Assembly (NCBI GenBank): GCA_963755815.1
Contig: CAVWLF010000001.1
Coordinates: 62,001 to 126,000, forward strand
DNA length: 64,000 nt
DNA from: Palsa-506 sp963755815
GTDB lineage: Bacteria > Actinomycetota > Actinomycetes > Streptosporangiales > Streptosporangiaceae
Direction: 5' to 3'
Of this stretch, positions 41,569 through 49,744 are shown in pieces. A program made the position numbers and the translations under genes. Numbering within the stretch: the first letter of the stretch is position 1; the number at the start of each line of letters is the position of its first letter. The notes under the pieces are model-generated. The model did not search any database. It saw only the letters and a list, made by a program, of their open reading frames with translations, and was not told the origin of the DNA.

Positions 41569-42678
41569 TTACAGGGCCGGCGAGTCCGCGGCACCGGGCA
41601 AGGTGCCCGCTAACCTGGCGCCGCCCTCCGGCTGCACCGCCGCGTCCCGGGCCGGGCGCGCGGCCGGCTGGCCGCCGGCCCGCGAGACGCCGCCGGCCGG
41701 ATCCGGTGCCGCCGGGTCCCGGTCGGGGCGGATGTCGATCCGCCAGCCGGTCAGCCGGGCGGCGAGCCGCGCGTTCTGGCCTTCCTTGCCGATCGCCAGC
41801 GACAGCTGATAGTCGGGCACGATCACCTGCGCCGCCCGGGCCTGCAGGTCGACGATGTCAACCCGGGAAACCCGGGCGGGCGAGAGCGCGTGCGCGATGA
41901 ATTCGGCCGGCTCGGTGGAGAAGTCAACGATGTCGATCTTCTCGCCGTGCAGCTCGGTCATCACGTTGCGGACCCGGCTGCCCATCGGGCCGATGCAGGC
42001 GCCCTTGGCATTCACGCCCGGCTGCCGCGAGATCACCGCGATCTTGCTGCGGTGCCCGGCCTCGCGGGCGATGGCCGCGATCTCCACCGCGCCGCTGGCA
42101 ATCTCCGGGACCTCCAGCGCGAACAGCTTCTTGACCAGGTTCGGATGAGTACGGGACAAGGTGACGGACGGACCGCGGTAGCCCTTCCGGACATGCAGGA
42201 CGTAACAGCGCAGCCGCTCGCCGTGCACGTACCGCTCGCCGGGCACCTGCTCGGTGGGCGGCAGGATCGCCTCCAGCTTGCCGAGGTCCACCAGCACGGC
42301 CCGCGGATCCCGGCCCTGCTGGATCACGCCAGCTACGACATCACCTTCGCGGCCTGCGTACTCGCCGAAAGTCAACTCGTCTTCGGCATCCCGGAGCCGC
42401 TGCAGGATCACCTGGCGTGCGGTCGTGGCGGCGATCCGGCCGAAGCCGTCCGGCGTGTCGTCATACTCCCTGACCAGCTCGCCGTCCTCGCCCGTCTCCC
42501 GGGCCCAGACCGTCACGTGCCCGCTGCCCCGGTTCACCTCGACCCGGGCCGTCGGCGGCGTGCCGTCGGTCCGGTGGTACGCGACGAGCAGCGCGTCCTC
42601 TATCGCCTTGATGGCCAGGTCCATCGAGATGTCCTTCTCGGCCTCCAGGCTGCGCAGGACATTCAGGTCAATGTCCAT
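41569..42678 (-). CDS. nusA: Transcription termination/antitermination protein NusA
   Basis: RNA polymerase-binding factor controlling pausing, termination and rRNA antitermination. The 369-aa protein shows the N-terminal NTD (MDIDLNVLRSLEAEKDI), the S1 domain (GDVVAGVIQQGRDPRAVLVDLGKLEA) and two KH domains (GACIGPMGSRVRNVM and LAIGKEGQNARLAARLTGW). It lacks the acidic repeats of E. coli NusA, as usual in actinobacteria, and ends in a variable tail. The ATG at 42678 has GGGGAG six bases upstream and lies inside the last codons of rimP (11-base overlap). Confidence 0.97.
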   Translation of the reverse strand: MDIDLNVLRSLEAEKDISMDLAIKAIEDALLVAYHRTDGTPPTARVEVNRGSGHVTVWARETGEDGELVREYDDTPDGFGRIAATTARQVILQRLRDAEDELTFGEYAGREGDVVAGVIQQGRDPRAVLVDLGKLEAILPPTEQVPGERYVHGERLRCYVLHVRKGYRGPSVTLSRTHPNLVKKLFALEVPEIASGAVEIAAIAREAGHRSKIAVISRQPGVNAKGACIGPMGSRVRNVMTELHGEKIDIVDFSTEPAEFIAHALSPARVSRVDIVDLQARAAQVIVPDYQLSLAIGKEGQNARLAARLTGWRIDIRPDRDPAAPDPAGGVSRAGGQPAARPARDAAVQPEGGARLAGTLPGAADSPAL

Positions 42679-43336
42679 CTGTCTCTCCCCTGTCCGCATG
42701 CTCGCCGAAGTGGCCGAATTCGAGGAGTATCTTTCCCGGGCCGAGCTCGGCGTAGCCGAACTCGCGCCGCTCCCCCGCCACCTCCAGCGTCACCGCATCC
42801 TCGGTGGCCGCCAGCACCCTGCCCTCGACCGTGCGCGCGCGGGCCGGCGCCGCGGTGCGTGCGTGCCCCGCCGTCTCCGTTGCGGATTGTGATCGCGTCC
42901 GCAGCGGCGCGCGGACTAGCCGGCCCGCAGCGCGGCGCCAGTGCCGCGGCTCGGTCAGCGGCCGGTCCGCCCCCGGCGAGGAGACTTCCAGGGTGTAAGG
43001 GGTCTCGCCCATCGCGCCGATCGCGTCAAGCTCGGCCGACAGGGCGCGGCTGATCAGCGTGATGTCGTCCAGGCTCACGCCGTGGTCGGCGTCCACCGTC
43101 ACGCGCAGCAGGCGGCGCCGGCCGGTCGCGGTGATCCGGATGTTCTCCAGGTCCATGCCGGCCGCGGTGACCACCGGCTGGAGCAGCCTGGTGAGCTGCT
43201 CGGCATCCGCCGGGCCGGCCGCGGCCGGCGCGCTGCCCCTGGGCCGGGTCGCGGCGCTGTCCTTCGGACCTGCGGCCGCGGGCCCGCTGCCCCTGGATGC
43301 CGGCCGCGCCGAGCCCTGACGGGAGCTACCGTGCAT
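42668..43336 (-). CDS. rimP: Ribosome maturation factor RimP
   Basis: Required for 30S subunit maturation. The 222-aa protein has an unconserved Ala/Pro/Ser start of about 45 residues, then the RimP N-domain (GMDLENIRITATGRRRLLRVTVDADHGVSLDDI and YTLEVSSPGADRPLTEPRHWRRAAG) and the C-terminal SH3-like domain (EGRVLAATEDAVTLEVAG). The ATG at 43336 follows a perfect GAGGAGG box by five bases. First gene of the nusA operon. Confidence 0.95.
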   Translation of the reverse strand: MHGSSRQGSARPASRGSGPAAAGPKDSAATRPRGSAPAAAGPADAEQLTRLLQPVVTAAGMDLENIRITATGRRRLLRVTVDADHGVSLDDITLISRALSAELDAIGAMGETPYTLEVSSPGADRPLTEPRHWRRAAGRLVRAPLRTRSQSATETAGHARTAAPARARTVEGRVLAATEDAVTLEVAGERREFGYAELGPGKILLEFGHFGEHADRGETDGH

Positions 43337-43390
43337 CACGACCTCCTCGGCGGCGACCTGTGCTGTTGTCTGGTCATCTACCCTAACGGT

Positions 43391-43406
43391 GATCGGGTAC
43401 CCGATC
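43391..43406. promoter_or_regulatory. Perfect 16-bp palindrome upstream of rimP
   Basis: GATCGGGTACCCGATC lies in the 158-base divergent gap between rimP and the lipoprotein gene, 55 bases from the rimP start. A perfect palindrome of this length in a promoter region is a plausible binding site, but no cognate regulator is apparent, and KpnI-like symmetry can arise by chance in this composition. Confidence 0.35.
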
Positions 43407-43494
43407 GTGCCGTCCGGCGGCTGCGGGCGGCCCGGGCAGGTCCGGAATGGACTGGATTCCGCCCGGGAGATCGAGCGCACTGGCGGGAGGTTCC

Positions 43495-44072
43495 GTGCCG
43501 GCAGACCAGACGCGGCGAGCCGTGCTCGCCGCTACCGCGGCCAGCCTGCCGCTGCTGGCGCTCTCCGGCTGCAAGGCCGTCGGCGCGCTCGCGACGCCGC
43601 CCCGGCCCGCCCCCGACGTGGCCGTCCTGAAGGCGGCTATCGCCGCGGAGGAAGTCATGATCGCCCGCTACGACGCCGTCATCACGCGATCGGCCCGCCT
43701 GGCCGGGAGCCTGCGCCCGCTGCGCGCCGAGCACCAGTCGCATCTGATCCAGCTGAGGTCGCGCCTGATCGTGCCGCCGGGCAGCGCCGCCGCGTCGCCG
43801 TCGCCGTCGCGGTCAGGGCGGGCGGCGGCCGGGCCGGGCCCGGGCCGGCGCGCCAGGCCGGCCCCGCGGCGGCGATCTCGTACCTGCAGGCCGCCGAGCG
43901 GCACGCGGCATCGACTCTGCTGCATCAGCTCATTGCGGTATCCCCGTCGCTGGCCCAGCTCATGGCCAGTGTCGCGGCTTCCGAGGCGACTCACGTCGCC
44001 GCTCTCGGCGCTGCCGGAGGTACCGGCGCTGGCGGAGGTACCGGAGATGCCGGAGGTACCGGACTCCCGTGA
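43495..44072 (+). pseudogene. Tat-exported lipoprotein with ferritin-like helices, one frameshift
   Basis: The first frame starts at a GTG with GGGAGG four bases upstream. It encodes a twin-arginine/lipoprotein signal (TRRAVLAATAASLPLLALSGC, with the lipobox LSGC) and two helices (VLKAAIAAEEVMIARYDAVI and LRPLRAEHQSHLIQLRSRLI). Between about 43790 and 43850, in a Ser/Pro/Gly-rich linker, the protein-like signal changes frame and continues AAISYLQAAERHAASTLL to the stop at 44072. One base gained or lost explains it. The helices suggest a ferritin-like protein that would act outside the membrane with the coupled DUF4439 protein. Real frameshift or base error cannot be told apart here. Confidence 0.7.
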
Positions 44073-44554
44073 CCGGCACCACCGCGCCGGCCGGCCCGGC
44101 CGAGATCAGCGCACTGCAGGCGGCATTGTCAGCCGAGCACGCCGCCGTTTACGGCTACGGGGTGGTCGGCGCTCACCTGACCGGTGCCGCGCTGGCCGCC
44201 GCCACCGGCGACTGGATCGCGCACCAGGTCGCGCGGGACGGGCTGGAGGCGAAGCTACGGTCGGCCGGCGCGCAGCCGGTGGCCGCCGCCGTGGCCTATC
44301 GCCTGCCGCATTCCGTGCACGGCCCGGCCCAGGCGAAATCGCTCGCGGTCATCCTGGAGGACCGGGTCAGTGCGGCTTACCTCGGCCTGGTGGCGCTGCC
44401 CGGCGCGTCGATCAGGGCATTCGGTGCCCGCGAGGTCATCGCGGCGGCGATCAGGGCCGCGGCCTGGCGCGGGACGACCGTTGCCTTTCCCGGGCTCCCG
44501 GCCGGTGCGCTCGCGCCGCGAGTCGCTAGCCGCGAGCGGCCAGCACCCGGCTGA
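44069..44554 (+). CDS. Ferritin-like DUF4439 protein
   Basis: A 161-aa helical protein with the DUF4439 ferritin-like pattern ALQAALSAEHAAVYGYGVVG and AYRLPHSVHGPAQAKSLAVI. The carboxylate/His residues that could bind metal are only partly visible (EH in the first helix). It starts with a GTG overlapping the lipoprotein stop (GTGA). The partner has a Tat/lipoprotein signal while this protein has none. The function is unknown. Its 3' end overlaps the stop of the opposite-strand gene by 29 bases. Confidence 0.8.
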   Translation: MTGTTAPAGPAEISALQAALSAEHAAVYGYGVVGAHLTGAALAAATGDWIAHQVARDGLEAKLRSAGAQPVAAAVAYRLPHSVHGPAQAKSLAVILEDRVSAAYLGLVALPGASIRAFGAREVIAAAIRAAAWRGTTVAFPGLPAGALAPRVASRERPAPG

Positions 44555-44837
44555 TCCGGGCGGCCGCGGCGGCCAGGTCGTCGCTGACGGCGATCCGCTC
44601 GGCCCATGACCACCAGAACCACCAGACGCCGTCCTGCCCGGGCCCGGCGTAAATGTCCTCGGCCAGGACCGCGGCGGCCGGGTTGACCACATGCAGGCTC
44701 GGCACCCGGCCGGCCGGCGTCGTGAGCCGCGCGCGGAGTCCGCGGCGGGCCAGCACCTCCGCGAGCCTTTCCAGCCTGTCCAGGTAGGCATGCCCGACTT
44801 CGCCCGATCCTGGTGCTTGCTGGGTTTCCATGGTCAT
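44526..44837 (-). CDS. Small partner protein of the DUF5753 regulator
   Basis: A 103-aa protein, no named family that I can be sure of: HAYLDRLERLAEVLARRGLRA, NPAAAVLAEDIYAG, and an aromatic stretch VWWFWWSWAERIAVSDDL. Small proteins of this type are often encoded next to XRE/DUF5753 regulators in actinomycetes, in the place where Streptomyces has DUF397 proteins. An anti-regulator role is an inference from that analogy. The ATG at 44837 is preceded by AAGGTGATC, matching the 16S end. It is divergent from the XRE gene. Confidence 0.7.
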   Translation of the reverse strand: MTMETQQAPGSGEVGHAYLDRLERLAEVLARRGLRARLTTPAGRVPSLHVVNPAAAVLAEDIYAGPGQDGVWWFWWSWAERIAVSDDLAAAAARISRVLAARG

Positions 44838-45125
44838 CAGATCACCTTTGGTAGCTGATGCGCCTCGTAGAGTGATATCTTGTCTCAGAATGCACGTCTC
44901 ATGTGCGAGATGCAACATGCATTAGGTAATTCGCCTATCGCACTCTGGCGGGCACTGGACGCCGTTATGCCGACCTTGCCACACTGAACACAGGCTCACG
45001 CCTGACCACGCGAGACACATTGCAGACTCGTAACCTCGCCGAATGCTGGCAATATCTGAATCTCTCAACTGATCCTGCGCGGCCGGCGTGTCATCCGCCC
45101 GGTCGCTCGCGGGCGGGGGTGACAC
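44838..45125. promoter_or_regulatory. Divergent regulatory region of the XRE/DUF5753 pair
   Basis: A 288-base gap, AT-richer than its surroundings. It contains the direct repeat GTCTCA (44882-44887 and 44896-44901), followed by an inverted relative in GCGAGATGC, and the symmetric TGCAACATGCA nearby. These sit just upstream of the small partner gene and could be operators for the XRE protein. No gene is seen in it. Confidence 0.4.
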
Positions 45126-45980
45126 ATGCCAAGCGAGCAGAGCCCGACCGTTAGGCGGCGCAGGCTTGCGCTCGAACTCAGGCGGCTCCGCGAGGCCGCG
45201 CGGCTCACCTGCGAGGAGGTGGCTGAGCACCTCGAATGCTCGGCTTCCAAGATCAGCCGCGTCGAGACCGGCCGGGTTTCCGTCTCGCCCCGCGATGTCC
45301 GCGACATGCTGGCGCTTTACGGCGTGCCCGAGCAGCAACGGGACAGCCTGGTCCAGCTGTCCCGCGACTCGCGCCAGAAGGGCTGGTGGCACGCCTACAG
45401 CGACCCGGTCAATCCGCAGTTCACGACCTACGTCGGGCTGGAGAGCGCAGCGTCGGAGATCCGGGTCTACGAGGTCAACATCATTCCCGGCCTGCTGCAG
45501 ACGCAGGACTACGCCCGGACGATGATCAAGGCCGGGATGATGAGCGGCCGGCATGAAGATGTGGAGCGCAAGGTTGCCCTCCGGATGGCTCGCCAGCCCG
45601 CCCTGACCAGGGATGACCCGCCGATGCTGTGGACCGTCGTGGACGAGGCGGCGCTGCGCCGCCGGGTCGGCGGCACGGAGCTGATGCGCGCGCAGCTGGA
45701 GCACGTGCTGGAGCTGTCCAGCCTGAAAAACGTCGCGATGCAGGTGATCCCGTTCGGCGCCGGCGCCCACCCGGCTATGGGCAGGCCGTTCGTGATCCTG
45801 GTCTTCCCCGAGCGGATTGACCCCGACGTGGTGTACCTGGAGGACCTGACCAGCGCGCTCTACCTGGAGGACGTTGACGAGGTAGACCGCTATAACGTCT
45901 TCTTCAACCACCTGCGGGCAACGGCGCTTTCGTTCGAGGACTCAGCGGCGCTCGTCATCTCGGCCCTCAAGGACCTCTAG
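45126..45980 (+). CDS. XRE-family regulator with DUF5753 domain
   Basis: A 284-aa regulator of the WhiJ-like type. Residues 10-65 are the helix-turn-helix (LRRLREAARLTCEEVAEHLECSASKISRVETGR). The C-terminal ~190 residues are the DUF5753 putative ligand-binding domain (YEVNIIPGLLQTQDYARTMI, LWTVVDEAALRRRVGG, NVAMQVIPFGAGAHPAMGRPF, VYLEDLTSALYLED). Such regulators act with small partner proteins, and one is encoded divergently here. They affect development and antibiotic production in Streptomyces. The ATG at 45126 has GGGGGTGA upstream. Confidence 0.92.
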   Translation: MPSEQSPTVRRRRLALELRRLREAARLTCEEVAEHLECSASKISRVETGRVSVSPRDVRDMLALYGVPEQQRDSLVQLSRDSRQKGWWHAYSDPVNPQFTTYVGLESAASEIRVYEVNIIPGLLQTQDYARTMIKAGMMSGRHEDVERKVALRMARQPALTRDDPPMLWTVVDEAALRRRVGGTELMRAQLEHVLELSSLKNVAMQVIPFGAGAHPAMGRPFVILVFPERIDPDVVYLEDLTSALYLEDVDEVDRYNVFFNHLRATALSFEDSAALVISALKDL

Positions 45981-45985
45981 CGCGG

Positions 45986-48271
45986 TCAGCGCAGCGGCGC
46001 GGGGAGCGGCTCGGCGTGCAGCACCGTCAGCCGGGACACCGCCCGGGTCAGCGCGACATAGAGCCGGTGCAGGCCGCGTGACTCCGCGGCGGCGATCCTG
46101 GTCGGCTCGACCACGATGACCTGGTCGAACTCCAGGCCCTTAGCGATGGTGACCGGCACCAGCGTGAGCTGCCCGGCGACGGCATCGGCGTCAAGGACCG
46201 AGTGCGGCAGGCCGGATTTGGCGAGCATCGCGGCGATGTCGGCCACCTGGTCGTCAGCGGCGATCACGGCGGCCGAGCCGGGCCGGCCAAGCGCGTCGGC
46301 ACAGGCCGCGGCCAGTGCGCCCGCCATCGAATCGCCCGGTGCCGGGATGATCACCAGGGATCCCGCTTCCTGCCGGACGGAGCGAGCCGGGGCCAGGCCC
46401 GGCGCGATGTGACCGAGCAGCTGGCTGGCGAAATCGAGGATCTGGCGAGGCACCCGGTAGCCGGTATCGAGTACCCGCAGGCGGGCGTCCTCCTTGCCCA
46501 GGTGGGTGAGGAGCTGCCGCCAGCTGGCCGTCGCCCACGGCGTGGTGCCCTGGGCGATGTCGCCGAGCACGGTGGCCGAGCCGGTGGCGCAGCGGCGGCC
46601 GATCGCGCGGCACTCCATCGGCGACAGGTCCTGCGCCTCGTCCACGACCACGTGGGCCAGGCTCGGCGTGCGGCCGATGAGATCGCGCGCCTCGTCGACC
46701 AGCACGGCGTCGGCTCGCGACCACCGGGCCGAGGCAGGTCCCCGCGGCGGGCTGGACCAGGCGATCGACGCCTGCTCACCGGAATCAAGCAGTCCGTCGG
46801 CCGCGCGGGCGAGCAGGGCGGGATCGGAAAGCAGCCGCAGCACCAGCCGTACCGGGTCGGCCTTCGGCCAGATCCCGTCCACGGCGGCGCGTACCTCCCT
46901 GGTCCGGCGGACCGCATCCTGGGTCCGGTCGTCACAGACCTCCCCGGCCGCCTCCATCCTGGTCAGGATCACGTGCGCAATGCGGTGCGACAGCATCTCG
47001 CGGCCGGTGCCGTAACGGACACCGCGAAGGCGCAGCTCGTCGGCCAGCCCGGCGATCTCGTCCGCGGGGACCCGCCAGCGACGCGAGCCGCGGACCAGCA
47101 TGAGCGCCTCGGCTGGCGCGCTGACCTGCTCCCATAGCGCGTTGCGCAGCACCTCCGCCATCCTGGCGTCACCCTTGATCCTCGCCGCCAGCTCCGGATC
47201 GGTCGCCCGCACCGGCACCGTGGCCAGCAGATCGGTGACCGATACCTGGGTGACGTCAAGCTCGCCGAGCGCGGGCAGCACGTTGCGGATGTAGGACAGG
47301 AAGGCCCGGTTCGGCCCGACGACGAGGACGCCGCCGCGGCTCATCCGCTCCCGGTGCGCGTAAAGCAAGTAGGCGACCCGGTGCAAGCCGACGGCCGTCT
47401 TGCCGGTGCCGGGCGCACCCTGGACGCAGACCGTCCGGTCGGCATCGGCGCGGACGATATCGTCCTGCTCCGGCTGGATGGTAGACACGATGTCCCGCAT
47501 CGGGCCGGACCTGGGCCGCTCAATCTCGTCAATCAGGATCCGGCTGACGGCCGCGCCCGGCTCCCCTGGGCGTGGCTCCGGTCGCTCCCGGAGATCCGGC
47601 CGCGCGGCCTGGGTGAAGTCCTCGTCCTCGTACGCCGTCAGCTCCCCGCCGGAGAAACCGAACCTGCGGCGGTGCGCCAGTCCCATCGGCTCGGCCGGGC
47701 TGGCTCGGTAGAACGGCCGGGACACGGGCGCCCGCCAGTCGATCACGACCGGATGGCCCTCCGGATCGTGGACGTGGCGGCGGCCGATGTGGAACTGCTC
47801 GCCGGGAAAGGCGCTGCCGAATTCGACCCGGCTCGCCTCGCCGCCAGGCTGACCGCTACCCCCCTCGCCGCCAGAATGACTGCCGCCGAGCTGACCGCCG
47901 CCAGGCTGATCGCCGGTTTGCTGGCTGGCTCCGGCGTTGCTGTCCGGCCAGGTGATCTCGTCGGAGTAGTCGAGCCTGCCAAAGAAGAGCGGAGTGTCCG
48001 GGAGGTCATGCAGTGACTCGGCGCGCCGGTGCAGGTCGGCTTTGAGGTACTCCACGGAGACCCGGTCGGCGCCGAGTGCCTGGAGCGAGAGGACGTTCTC
48101 GCGCATCAGCCGCAGGAATTGCCGTGCGGCCACCAGGTGGGCGCGTTCGGCGGCGAGAACCAGCTCGGGATCGGTATCGGGATGGGGATCGGAATCGGCG
48201 GGCGGGCTGGGCCTGGCCGGGGGACGCGAACTGGCCGGTGCCCCATTCTGGGTGCCGCTGGCCGAGGGCAT
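45986..48271 (-). CDS. HelR/HelD-like RNA polymerase recycling helicase
   Basis: A 761-aa superfamily 1 ATPase of the UvrD/HelD class. It has an N-terminal coiled-coil (AAERAHLVAARQFLRLMRENV), Walker A GAPGTGKT near residue 284, Walker B VVVDEAQDLSP, and the C-terminal motifs TIAKGLEFDQVIVVEP and LYVALTRAVSRL. HelD-type proteins remove stalled RNA polymerase from DNA. The actinobacterial HelR branch also displaces rifamycins. I cannot separate HelR from other HelD by eye, so no symbol is given. A low-complexity Gly/Ser/Gln insert follows residue ~115. The ATG at 48271 has GAGGTGAT upstream, and a good promoter lies 40 bases before. Confidence 0.88.
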   Translation of the reverse strand: MPSASGTQNGAPASSRPPARPSPPADSDPHPDTDPELVLAAERAHLVAARQFLRLMRENVLSLQALGADRVSVEYLKADLHRRAESLHDLPDTPLFFGRLDYSDEITWPDSNAGASQQTGDQPGGGQLGGSHSGGEGGSGQPGGEASRVEFGSAFPGEQFHIGRRHVHDPEGHPVVIDWRAPVSRPFYRASPAEPMGLAHRRRFGFSGGELTAYEDEDFTQAARPDLRERPEPRPGEPGAAVSRILIDEIERPRSGPMRDIVSTIQPEQDDIVRADADRTVCVQGAPGTGKTAVGLHRVAYLLYAHRERMSRGGVLVVGPNRAFLSYIRNVLPALGELDVTQVSVTDLLATVPVRATDPELAARIKGDARMAEVLRNALWEQVSAPAEALMLVRGSRRWRVPADEIAGLADELRLRGVRYGTGREMLSHRIAHVILTRMEAAGEVCDDRTQDAVRRTREVRAAVDGIWPKADPVRLVLRLLSDPALLARAADGLLDSGEQASIAWSSPPRGPASARWSRADAVLVDEARDLIGRTPSLAHVVVDEAQDLSPMECRAIGRRCATGSATVLGDIAQGTTPWATASWRQLLTHLGKEDARLRVLDTGYRVPRQILDFASQLLGHIAPGLAPARSVRQEAGSLVIIPAPGDSMAGALAAACADALGRPGSAAVIAADDQVADIAAMLAKSGLPHSVLDADAVAGQLTLVPVTIAKGLEFDQVIVVEPTRIAAAESRGLHRLYVALTRAVSRLTVLHAEPLPAPLR

Positions 48272-48315
48272 GATGCATCACCTCGATGGCATGGGGAGAT
48301 GGCGCAAGGGCCAAA

Positions 48316-48344
48316 AGCCTAGCAACGCTGACGCCCCCGGTCAC
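48316..48344 (-). promoter_or_regulatory. Candidate promoter of the helicase gene
   Basis: On the minus strand GTGACC (48339-48344) and TAGGCT (48316-48321) are 17 bases apart, a good housekeeping-sigma spacing for actinomycetes. Start of transcription would be near 48308, leaving a leader of about 37 bases. I did not find a rifamycin-associated inverted repeat that I could name. Confidence 0.5.
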
Positions 48345-48511
48345 CTCAATATTCCTCGGGCGCCCTGACGGCGGGACCGGCGGCACGCCGTAGGCAAGGC
48401 GCCCCGCGCCCCGGCAGGCACGCGCCCCGGCAGGCATGATGATCCCGCCGGCCGCGCATAGTGGTCCGGCCGGGAGGTCCGGGAATAGTGACATGGCCGG
48501 GAGGCGCAGGC

Positions 48512-49675
48512 ATGGAGGCCGGGGTTCAGGGCCATTGCGATCAGCGGTTCAGCCGCGTCGCTGCCGTCTTCGCCAGGCATTTCGAGCGCGGCGAGGAGGC
48601 AGGAGCGGCGGTCTGCGTCTACCAGGGCGACGAGATGGTCGTCGATCTTTGGGCCGGTCATGCGGACCCGCGAGCCGGCCGGCGATGGGAGCGAGATACG
48701 CCGTGCCTGGCGTTTTCGTGTGCCAAGGCGGTCACGGCGACGGCCGCGCTGCGTCTCGCCGCGGCGGGCGCCTGTGATCTGGACGGTCCGGTGGCGGCGT
48801 GGTGGCCGGAGTTCGCGGCGGCGGGCAAGGCGCGCGCGACCGGCGTGCAGCTGCTCAGTCATCAGGCCGGGCTGCCCGCATTCCGCGACCCGGTGACGGT
48901 CGCCGCGGCCGCCGATCCCGCCGCGATGGCGGCCCGGCTGGCGGCGCAGACCCCGGAGTGGGAGCCGGGCACGGCTCACGGCTACCACGCGCTGACCTAT
49001 GGCTGGCTGGCGGGCGAGCTGGTCCGGCGGCTGTCGGGCCAGACCGTCGGCGAGTACCTGGCGGAGCACATTGCCGGGCCGCACGGCCTGGACCTGTGGC
49101 TCGGCCCGCCGGACGAGGTGATCGGGCGGGCGGCCAGGATCAGCCGCGGCCCGGCAGCCAGCACCGGAGCGAGCAGCACCCGAGCGGGCAGCACCGGAGC
49201 GGGCAGCGCGGAGGTCCGTGATCTGGCCCGGCGCGCGTTCGGCAACCCCGACCCGACCTCGGTTCCGGGCGGCAGCAACAGCCATGCGGTGCTGTCCGCC
49301 GGCTGGCCGGCCAGCGGGCTGCTGGCGACAGCGGCGGGGCTGGCCGGGTTCTACCGGCTGCTGCTGGCCGGGCAGATCATCAGCCCGGCGACGCTGCGCA
49401 GCGCACTGACCCCGCGGGCGACCGGGCCGGATCGGGTCCTGGGCGTCACGAGTGCGTATGGCCTGGGGTTCATGCTGCCGTCGGGAGCATTCTGGGTTCC
49501 GGCCGACGCCCGGGCGGGCGCCTTTGGGCATAGCGGGCTGAGCGGCGCCACCAGCCTCGGTGACACCGCTCGCGGGCTGGCGATCGGATACGTGACCAAC
49601 CGGATGGGCAGCGGGGCCACCGCGGGCACCCGGGCGGCGCGGCTGGTCAGCGCGGTTTACGCGAGCGCCGGGTGA
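48512..49675 (+). CDS. Serine hydrolase of the beta-lactamase (class C-like/EstB) family
   Basis: A 387-aa protein of the penicillin-binding-protein-like fold. The S-x-x-K motif is FSCAKAVTATAAL, the Tyr motif is GYHALTYGWLAGEL, and a late GHSGLSGATSLGD takes the KTG place. Such proteins are usually esterases or D-aminopeptidases rather than true beta-lactamases. There is no signal peptide, so it acts in the cytoplasm. The ATG at 48512 has GGGAGG upstream. The last ~45 bases are duplicated just beyond the stop. Confidence 0.87.
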   Translation: MEAGVQGHCDQRFSRVAAVFARHFERGEEAGAAVCVYQGDEMVVDLWAGHADPRAGRRWERDTPCLAFSCAKAVTATAALRLAAAGACDLDGPVAAWWPEFAAAGKARATGVQLLSHQAGLPAFRDPVTVAAAADPAAMAARLAAQTPEWEPGTAHGYHALTYGWLAGELVRRLSGQTVGEYLAEHIAGPHGLDLWLGPPDEVIGRAARISRGPAASTGASSTRAGSTGAGSAEVRDLARRAFGNPDPTSVPGGSNSHAVLSAGWPASGLLATAAGLAGFYRLLLAGQIISPATLRSALTPRATGPDRVLGVTSAYGLGFMLPSGAFWVPADARAGAFGHSGLSGATSLGDTARGLAIGYVTNRMGSGATAGTRAARLVSAVYASAG

Positions 49676-49741
49676 CCGCGGCGGAAACGGGCAGCGCGGC
49701 TGGTCAGCGCGGTCTACTCGGTCTACACGAGCGCCGGATGA
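49631..49741. repeat. Duplicated 3' end of the serine-hydrolase gene
   Basis: The final bases coding AARLVSAVYASAG plus the stop (about 49634-49675) recur at 49691-49741 with a 9-bp insertion, reading AARLVSAVYSVYTSAG plus a stop. The copies are direct repeats. The second copy overlaps no other gene and ends four bases before the next gene's stop. Confidence 0.85.
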
Positions 49742-49744
49742 CTC

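Noticed and set aside
48512..49675. A true beta-lactamase resistance gene
   Set aside because: It lacks a signal peptide and a proper KTG motif and fits the esterase-like branch of the fold.
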